Translations under genes and position numbers: made by a program
The notes under the pieces: generated by a model
Told to the model about the DNA's origin: nothing
The model's database searches: none
What the model saw: only the letters and a program-made list of their open reading frames with translations
Assembly: GCA_026018925.1 (NCBI GenBank)
Contig: JAKSZU010000003.1
Span: forward strand, 10,007,236-10,071,235
Origin: Tupaia tana
Taxonomy: Eukaryota; Chordata; Mammalia; Scandentia; Tupaiidae
Length of the DNA: 64,000 nucleotides
Reading direction: 5' to 3'
In this document: piece by piece, positions 56,871 through 64,000 of the stretch
How the letters are laid out: every line of letters begins with the position of its first letter
Numbering within the stretch: position 1 is the first letter of the stretch

Positions 56871-57299
56871 GTCAAAAAGGAGGTTCTCTTGGGTGGACTC
56901 GACCTACCTAGGTGAACTCCTTAAAAGAAGACATAGACAGCAGAGACATAGAATTCAGAGAGATTTGAAACACAGAAGAGTATGAGCTCAGAACCTGAGT
57001 GATCTCTACCTTGACTTTCATGAAAGCTGTGAGACAAATATATGTTGTCTCAAGCCACCAAATCTGTGGCAATTACTTCCATATCTAAAGAAAATTAGTA
57101 AAATAGTTTCAGTAAAAATTTTAAATAATTTTTTCATTTTGCCTAAGGCATTAAAAGAACAGGTGTAAGTGCTCATAATAATATACTATTAACGACTGTA
57201 GAAACTGTGATGATATTCTGTTGTACACATTGCTCATATTAATAACTGGAGTTCTCTGTGTCCACCACTGCCACTTAATTACTTTTTTTTAACCTGCTA

Positions 57300-57512
57300 G
57301 GAGTTTATCAGTTTTGCTTTTTTAAACGTAATTATTTATTTTTATTTATCATCATTATTATTTTATTTGCTATAAAGTACGTACAATCACCAGAGAGAGA
57401 CAAAGAGAGAAAAAGAAGGAAAGTGAGAAAGCAAACCACCAGGTCTGGGACTTGAACTGTGGTCAGTCATATGGGGATCCGGCACCTTCACCATGCCACC
57501 GGCTGACCCCAA
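57300..57512 (-). mobile_element. Group-B/A SINE, antisense, internally shortened
   Basis: TTTGCTATAAAGTACG, CACCAGAGAGAGAC, AAAGTGAGAAAGC, then directly the head CACCAGGTCTGGGACTTGAACTGTGG ending CACCGGCTGACCCC. The mid-body is absent, as in group B. Confidence 0.85.
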
Positions 57513-57604
57513 ATTGTGCCTTTTCTTATAATCACACTTGGCATTGCCTTTTTTCCTCTATTTTTTGTTCATCTTTATTTCATTGATTTATATTCTTACT
57601 CTTC

Positions 57605-58665
57605 ATTATAGACTAAATGTGTCCTTTCAAAATATTTATGTAATATCATTGCACTAATATTAAATGTAATGGTATTGGAAGGTGGGGCTTTTGGGAGGTA
57701 CTTAGGGTTGGACAGGTAGTGAGAAGGGGACTCTATGAAAGGATTAGTGTCTTTTTTTATTTTTTATTTTTATTTTTTTTCCATCCAAAGTACACTATAT
57801 ATTGTCTCAATCAAGCACATCAACAAACATGTTATTGTCAGCAAATGATCTTCCATTTCTTGTCTTCTGTATGTTTTGCTTTTTTCCCCCCCATCCTTGA
57901 TTCCCTATCTCTTACCCTCTCCCATCTCCCACTCTCCTCCCACACTGTCTCTGGTATCTATGTTTGCTTTCTATACTGTTTTCTCCTCACATTTTATTGT
58001 ATCGCCAAAGACCCTAATCAATCCAAATACCCACATAGCAAACACAGGTGATATACACATTTCCATGAACACAAGTCTTACTTTACGCATCCTATAAAGT
58101 AGCACCTGGCCGTGGCTACATATCCTACTGCAGTCATTGAATAGATATATTTTTTTTTTTCTGAAACTTTTTTTTTTGTAACTCAATTTACATTCCTTCC
58201 CTAAGCTTCATCACAGCATACAAAATACACTCTCCCATCCAGTACACACTGCATAGTGACACAATCATGCACATTACAAAAAATTTTCCATTACTAGTTC
58301 CTAGAATTACTTCCACCCCTCTTTCTGACCCTCTGTCCCTTCCCACCCTCCTCTCACACCACCTCCGGAAGAACAATTGAAGAATTAGTGTCTTTTAAGA
58401 AAAGACGCAGAGGCTCACTTTCTCTCTCTCTCCCTCCCTACTCATCATTGCTCCCTGCACCTGTCCATTAAGAAATGCAGTGTCAGCACCCAGCCACAAG
58501 GCAGCTCTCTCCAAGCCAAGAAAGAGACTTCACTAGGAACTGAGTTGGCTGGCACCTTGATCTTGGACTTCCAGCTCTCTGGAAATGTGAGACAAATTTC
58601 TACTGTGGAAGACAACCAGCTTGTGGTATTACAGTATGGCAGCCTGAACCAACTAATATATCTTC
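57605..58665 (+). mobile_element. MLT1-type LTR interrupted by an L1 3' end
   Basis: The left half (57605-57755) reads GACTAAATGTGTCC, GAAGGTGGGGCTTTTGGGAGG, GGATTAGTGTC. The right half (58384-58665) reads CTCCCTGCACCTGTCC, GCACCTTGATCTTGGACTTCC, GTGAGACAAATTTC and AGCCTGAACCAACTAATA. These are MLT1 landmarks in order. Confidence 0.88.
57756..58383 (-). mobile_element. L1 3'-end insertion, antisense, with 13-bp perfect TSD
   Basis: Poly-T at the left (the A tail), then two modules related to L1 3' UTR sequence at 59.6-60.4 kb. ATTAGTGTCTTTT is exact at 57743-57755 and 58384-58396. No ORF2 remains, so the copy is severely 5'-truncated (about 630 bases). Confidence 0.93.
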
Positions 58666-58970
58666 ATTAATTTCATACTCCTGCAAATTTCAAATTCAAC
58701 TTTCTCCTCTTTTGCTCTTTTCTTAATGTTAAAGCTTAGATCACTCATTTCAAATCTTTCCTCATTGACTTCAAATAACCATGCTATGAAAGACATTCAT
58801 GAGACCTACACATACTTGCTTATTGATTTTTGTCATAGATGCCACAACTCTTCAATAGGAAAGGAAAGCTGTTGCAAAACATAGAAAAGAAACAAATGAA
58901 TACATTTCTGAAAATAAAATAAACAAAACTTCTATGATGTACAAGAAAATAAAATAAAGATTTTTAAAAC

Positions 58971-59220
58971 AGGGCCAGCTTCCTAGCCTCGTGGGTGGGG
59001 AGCTGGATCGCACATGGACGACTGCCTTTCCAGTCCTGGCCCAGGGCGCTGGATGAATGTGCCCAGGGCTTATGCGTGCCTCAAATCCTGACAGGCTGGA
59101 GAAATGGGGAGAAGGACCCCTGGCATAAACCAGCTGCATTGGGGGCGCTTTCTCCTTCGCCCTCTCTCTCTGTCTGGCTCTGATGAGTGCATGTATACTC
59201 TGGCAATTAAAAAAAATCTT
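58971..59220 (+). mobile_element. Old group-A SINE
   Basis: Sense: GGGCCAGCTTCCTAGCCTCG head, GCGTGCCTCAAATCCTGACAGG, GGAGAAATGGGGAG, GCATTGGGGGCGC, CT tract and GATGAGTGCATGTATACTCTGGC. Confidence 0.88.
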
Positions 59221-59574
59221 AAAAATGTAAAAGTTAAACAATGGTGGTTTTTTTTCTTTCTTTTTTTTTTTAAACAATGGTTCTTAAACATAACTTAGGA
59301 GAATATTTATATGGTCCTGAAGATGACAAAGCTTTATTATATAAAACCAAGAAACTGTTACTCATAAAAGAAAAAAAAATGGATTTTAAGAAAATGTAAA
59401 ACTTCTTATTAAAAGACACCTTTAAATAAAATGAATAGGCAAGTCCCAGATTGGGAGAGTATGTGTAGGTTAGATATAACTAACAAGGGAATTGTCTACC
59501 AAACATATAAAGAATCTGCAAATTTGTAATGAAAAACAAAAAAACAGATTAAAAAAATAAAAACAAGTGTGGTG

Positions 59575-60412
59575 GACCCTTCATAAAATAGGATATGAAA
59601 ATATTCTATAATAATACTTATGATATTGTGTGATCAACAAAATGTTGGGGGAAAAGGAATGGGAGACAACTGTATATAGCAGAGATAGTGTAATAAGAGA
59701 GTGGGAAAGGGCAGAGGGTCAAACATGGGGTAAAAAACATATATATGTATACATATGTATGAAAGTAGAAATGGAATATTATTGATGATAACATGCTTGA
59801 TTAAGCCACTATGCAGTTTATTCTAGATGGGAAACCACATTTAGTATGTTGTGATGATGCTCAGGGAATGAATGTTAAGTAATTAAAAAAAAAGTTTCAG
59901 GAGAAAAAAAAAAAACAGTAAAACTGTTCATATCGAAATTTAAAAAAAAATGCGTATTTGATGACTGCAGTAAGCTATATAGCCCCAGCTAGATACTACT
60001 TTATAGTATGTTCATTCTACTCACTGAGGTTTATGCCTAAAGTCAGACTTGGGTTCATGTATAGGTATATATCAGCTGTGCTAGCTATTGGAAATATTTA
60101 GACTAATTAAGTTCATTAGCAAATCAATTAAATGGGGGGGAAAGGCATAGAAAACAACCATGGATACCAGAGACAATGTGGGAGGAGGGTGGGACATGGC
60201 AGAGGGTGAGGGATAGGGAATCAAGGATGGCAAAACAAAAAAACAAAGTATACAAGACATAAGAATTGGAAAATTATTTGCTGATAACATGTATGTTGAT
60301 GTGCTTGATTGAGCCAATACACAGTGTATTTTGGATGGAAAATTCATTTGTATGCTGTAATGATGTATATTGAATTAATGTAAAAAATAAATAAACTTAA
60401 AGAGAAAAAAAA
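59575..60412 (+). mobile_element. L1 3' UTR with two tandem modules
   Basis: Two related modules in a row. The first (about 59580-59890) has GAATGGGAGACAACTG, GTGGGAAAGGGCAGAGGGTC, GATGATAACATGCTTGATTAAG and CTAGATGGGAAACC. The second (about 59945-60400) has GATACCAGAGACAATGTGGG, GGGACATGGCAGAGGGTGAGG, CTGATAACATGTATGTTG and TTGGATGGAAAATTC. Ends AAAAAATAAATAAACTT with an A tail. The second module is close to the antisense copy at 57756-58140. Confidence 0.88.
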
Positions 60413-60461
60413 GCATACAGTATATTTTATCATTAGAGAAATGCAAATTAAAACCATGAGA

Positions 60462-60717
60462 GGGTCGGCCAACGGTTTGGTGGTTAAGAGGCAGCTGATC
60501 CTTAACTAACTGTGAATTAAGTTCTGGACTCAGAAACTAGGAAAACACACTGGGTACCTGTCTGTGTGTGTCCAAAATTCCGAAAGAGAGAGAAATGACA
60601 GAAAAGAGATTGCACGGTGACCATCCCCTATGGGGGGTCTTTTCTCACTTTCCCTCTCTTTAGCTCTTCTCTGAGGAGTGCACATGCTCTCTGGCAAAAT
60701 TAAAAACAAAAACAAAA
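60462..60717 (+). mobile_element. Old group-A SINE with 11-bp TSD
   Basis: GGGTCGGCCAACGGTTTGGTGG head, GTGTCCAAAATTCC, GATTGCACGGTGACCATCC, TATGGGGGGTC, CT tract, GAGTGCACATGCTCTCTGGC, A-rich tail. AAACCATGAGA is at 60451-60461 and 60718-60728 and rejoins the L1 reading. Confidence 0.93.
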
Positions 60718-60875
60718 AAACCATGAGAACATTTCATGCTAGTGGAATAAACACAATTTAAAAGACTGCCAAGACCACATGTTGGCAAGGATGTAAAGTA
60801 ATAGAGACTTTTATACAATGATGACAGGTGTTAAAATGAATTATCTACTGAAAAAGCAATTTTTAAGTTTCTTGT

Positions 60876-61251
60876 GGAGTAGCATGGTGGTTATGTCTCT
60901 GGACTCCCACATGGCTGATGGCAGTTCGAGTCCCAGATCCGGTGGCTTGAAATGCACTGGTCATGTGTATGTGTATATGTGCCCAAAATCTCGAGAGGAG
61001 AATGGAGGATAAGGGACTGTGATGTGGCCATCCCCCATGGGGGTGATTTCTCAATTTCTGTCTCTCCGATGAACACATGTACTAGGAACACACATACTAT
61101 ATAGTTAAAATCTCTCACCCCAATTCCTTTTTGGCAACCCATTTACTAAGACCCCCACCCTTCTCCTTGGGAGCTCTATTTTTCCTTCTCTTTCCTTCAA
61201 TAAACTCTCTATTTTGCTCTTAAAAAAAGAAGCAAAAATCTCTCTAAAAAA
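60876..61251 (+). mobile_element. Group-A SINE with an insertion in its tail
   Basis: GGAGTAGCATGGTGGTTATG head, B box AGTTCGAGTCCC, GTGCCCAAAATCTC, ATCCCCCATGGGGGTGAT, then AAAATCTCTC, where a 118-base piece interrupts; AAAATCTCTCTAAAA then ends the SINE. TTTCTTGT flanks the whole element (60868-60875, 61252-61259). Confidence 0.93.
61117..61234 (+). mobile_element. 118-bp polyadenylated LTR-like fragment retroposed into a SINE
   Basis: ACCCCAATTCC to AATAAACTCTCTATTTTGCTCTT plus an A run. The polyadenylation signal and T/GCTCTT end look like the R-region end of a retroviral-type LTR transcript. AAAATCTCTC occurs on both sides (61107-61116 and 61235-61244). The LTR origin is inferred; the insertion is seen directly. 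Confidence 0.7.
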
Positions 61252-61756
61252 TTTCTTGTACAGTTAATTATATGCACTTATATTATAATTCAACTATTAC
61301 ACCAGTGGCTATTTATTCAAAAGAAATAAAATTAAAAGTACATAAAAATAATTGTAAATGATATATTCATAACAAATTTATAATAGCCCAAATTGGAAAC
61401 AATTCAAATACTCACCAGTAAGAGAATGGATGAACAAACTGTCCTATGAGGGTACCTAAAGAATTCATAAAAAATAACTATTATGAAAAAACTATGCATG
61501 GATTAAAAAAACACAACTGTACCAAAATAAGCTTGTACCTTAGTTCCATTTTTGAACTGCTCTTGTACTTATGCAATTGAATTCAACTAAGAAATGATAA
61601 TAATAAAAAACCATATTGAAACATATAGCAACATGACTGAATCTGAAAATATATTGAGCAAAACAATCTAAATGCAAAAACAGCATATAGTAAGATTCAT
61701 TTTATATGCAATTCTAGTAAAAGTGAAACCAATCTATCATGGAAAGAAATCAAAAT

Positions 61757-61792
61757 GGTGGTGTGTGTGTGTGTGTGTGTGAGAGAGAGTTG

Positions 61793-61835
<43 letters not shown>

Positions 61836-61840
61836 TGTCT
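61757..61840. repeat. (TG)n microsatellite
   Basis: Two TG runs separated by GAGAGAGAGTTGGTGTA. Confidence 0.95.
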
Positions 61841-61859
61841 GCCTAGAAATGGGAACAGG

Positions 61860-63437
61860 AGGACTTTCTCAAGTGATAGAAAGATTTTATGGTGCATGTG
61901 AATACCTCCAGAGACTTAAAATGCATCTGTGTGCATGCCCTCTTTGCCACACTAATGTTATAGGAGAATTTTTTTTTCTGAAATATTATCATGTATTTTT
62001 GGGAAGAGGTCTGTGTAAGAGAATTTACATCTACATATATTTTTATAACTTTATTTTCATTTGTATTTATTCATATATAAGTATGGACACCTAAATAAAT
62101 GTTAATATATGTGAAACACAGGTTCTGACTCATTTCGGATAATTCTCTGATGTATGAGCACTATAAATAAAATTGCATGTGTGTGAATACCTCCATTCAG
62201 TTAAAAATACACATGAAACATGAGTCCAATAATAGGGGACTAGTTAGACAATTTGAGGTACTTATATAGAATATATCGTTATGATCATTGTTAAATGAGT
62301 TAAATCTCTACTGAAAAGCAAGAAGTTTTGGAATAAAGTAGCTTGAAAACAGTAGAAAATGCTCATAACGTGATATCATTTTATAGAATAAATATTGACC
62401 AAACTGATTTTTAATAGCTACGTATGGGGGGAAATACGGAAGGCTTTGAATTGCTGACATGAGTCGTCTGGAAGAAACTGAGGGAACATTGTGTATAAAC
62501 GTTCATGAAAGTGTGTGTGTTGTATGTGATCTGTTTGTTTTCTTTGAGTGTGGATATTGTTGGTTTGCGTTAGTCTTGGGCTTCCAAAAGAAAAGGGGCA
62601 ATGAGGAGAGAGAAATGGAGGTTAACAAATTTAATAAATTCAAACAAGGAGGAATCAGGGTGAGTTGCAATTGTCTGGGAAGTTTCAAGGAAAAAGGAAG
62701 CTCTTGAAACAGTGTATCTGACAAGCACGGGCTTCGGAGCACTGAGGGAAAAACACAAGTTGACAATAACGTAAACAAGAGGTACTCAGAGAACATGACA
62801 GTGTCTTGGAGGAGAGCTCTATGGTAACAATAAGGTGAGGGAGATTATGTACCTATTAAAATGAGAAACTAAGAAACGTTCATTTATCCTCTGCTATATT
62901 TACCAAAGGAATTTGTTCTCTCCTGCTATCATCTGATTTCTTAACAAAAGTTTCATGTTCTTAGAGATTCCTTAGAGGTGATTCAGGGCTTTTACTAGTT
63001 TTGAAGAGAAATACCAGATTATATAATTCAATGTTCAGACAGTGCATTCAGGAAAAGTTGAGAGTTGGAGCTATTTTCTTGTGTCTGTATACTGCTTTGA
63101 TTTTTGTTTTGTATCAGTAAATGACAGACTCCGAGTTAATGAGAAATCTGAGCGAGCTGAAACACCTTTTCTCATGCGCTATGTATACTACAGTGCTACC
63201 ACTGACTCTTGCCTCATATAACTTGTTCTTCACTGTACTGCTTCGTAATACGACTGGTCACCCCCTGTTGTGAGATAGGTAGATGAATGATGCACTACAC
63301 AATATTGGAAGAAAAACAAAATTTATTCAGAGTTCCAAATTCATTCAAACCTATTAAAATTTGGTCCCACTTTTCTTCTGACAAAAAAAGAACGGTTTAC
63401 TGATATAAGGTATACGTTTAAAAGTTCCATTTTGTTT
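61860..63437. other. Unique flank
   Basis: Probably includes the end of the old L1 (61860-62200 is A/T-rich with ATACACATGAAACATG). The remainder shows nothing recognisable. Confidence 0.4.
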
Positions 63438-63667
63438 GGGCCAGACCATGGTGCGTTGGTAAAACACAACACTCCACAAGGTTGTGCCACCTGGGAAGGT
63501 TTCAGGTTCAAATCCAGAAACCTTCCTGAACACACCATGGATACATGTTCATGATCTCTGTGGGGAGTTAAGGCCTGAGTGGGTCACGGTGCCAAGACCC
63601 TGTTGGGTGTATGGTCTCTTTTTCTCTTCTCATTCATGAAAGAAGTAAATAAATACACTTAAAAAAG
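63438..63667 (+). mobile_element. Group-D SINE
   Basis: Sense: TGGGCCAGACCATGGTGC head, GGGAAGGTTTCAGGTTCAAATCC, CCTGAACACACCATGG, GAGTGGGTCACGGTGCC and a GAAAGAAGTAAATAAATACAC tail. Confidence 0.82.
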
Positions 63668-64000
63668 TGTTAAAGTTTGTAAAGATAGATCTGGTAAGAG
63701 ATATTACTAAATTAACTTAAAGCATTACATTATATTAAAATTTTAACCAAAGGAGAAGTAAATGAATTGATTTCATGGACTTTAAGCCAAAAGGTTTTTA
63801 AAAATAGACTGAACAAATAAATATGCAGGAGACACAGCATTTATCCAAATGTATTTATGGTAACTGTAGTGGATTAAATAAATGTTTAATAAGCTCCAAA
63901 AATATGTATACAATTTTCTAAATGTATGTTGTTGGGTTTTTTATAATATTGATTTTACAATTCCTGTTCCAATCAGATTACTTAATATTATTATAGTGTC
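63668..64000. other. Unique AT-rich end of the window
   Basis: Nothing recognised. Confidence 0.4.

Larger units (their letters stand above)
52895..57295. other. Long unique flank with few repeats
   Basis: Contains a T27 run at 53127-53153, a group-C-like SINE at 56100-56335 and a group-D SINE at 56601-56870. The remaining sequence, including 53780-54260 and 54400-55450, matches nothing I recognise. Confidence 0.4.
59330..61720 (+). mobile_element. Ancient L1 ORF2 remnant carrying several later insertions
   Basis: L1 pieces appear in the correct ORF2 order: AATAGGCAAGTCCCAGATTGG at 59435, ATTAGAGAAATGCAAATTAA at 60433, GCCAAGACCACATGTTGGCAAGG at 60768, and TAATAGCCCAAATTGGAAAC with GAGAATGGATGAACAAACTG at 61380-61440. 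They are separated by the L1 3' end at 59575-60412 and the SINEs at 60462-60717 and 60876-61251. Confidence 0.82.

Noticed and set aside
1..64000. CRISPR arrays, operons, prophage or other prokaryotic systems
   Set aside because: No regularly spaced repeats, no bacterial gene density or ribosome-binding pattern. All features point to mammalian nuclear DNA.

Overview
The window is nuclear DNA of a placental mammal. MIR, L2-like, old L1 and MLT1 (ERVL-MaLR) remnants sit under a heavy layer of younger, lineage-specific tRNA-derived SINEs. There are no Alu, B1, carnivore, ruminant or equine SINEs that I recognise, and the colugo tRNA-Ile SINE I remember does not fit either, so I do not name the species.

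Only one gene is supported: the first exon of CNTNAP2 (CASPR2, contactin-associated protein-like 2) on the minus strand at about 5.5 kb. Its 97 coding bases end in a phase-1 GTAAGT donor and encode the signal peptide. The exon lies in a CpG island (about 5.27-6.48 kb). A near-consensus RE1/NRSE (REST) site lies 0.87 kb upstream of the ATG, and two tiny upstream ORFs lie in the probable 5' leader. Positions 1-5476 are the start of intron 1. Positions of about 6.5-64 kb are 5' flanking DNA with no gene I can support, which agrees with the large gene-poor interval upstream of CNTNAP2 in other mammals.

The flank is a record of retrotransposition. I separate four tRNA-derived SINE groups: A (young, about 250 bp, A and B boxes intact in the best copies), B (short), C (older, divergent) and D (older, ending in an AAATAAA-type tail). 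Many copies have target-site duplications (TSDs). There are two clear SINE-in-SINE insertions (37.5-38.0 kb, 42.9-43.3 kb), a SINE inside an MLT1 LTR (22.1-22.7 kb), an L1 tail inside another MLT1 LTR (57.6-58.7 kb), a SINE inside a MIR (41.0-41.5 kb), and a multi-layer nest at 59.3-61.7 kb. In that nest an old L1 carries a younger L1 tail and two SINEs, one of which has a 118-bp polyadenylated LTR-like fragment in its own tail. A degenerate ERV-type solo LTR (44.7-45.7 kb) lies next to a 28-base G run.

The rest is AT-rich unique sequence with microsatellites. A few stretches (18.1-18.3, 23.5-23.7, 32.1-32.3, 39.2, 43.5-43.9, 53.8-54.2 kb) are not explained by repeats and are the best candidates for regulatory elements.
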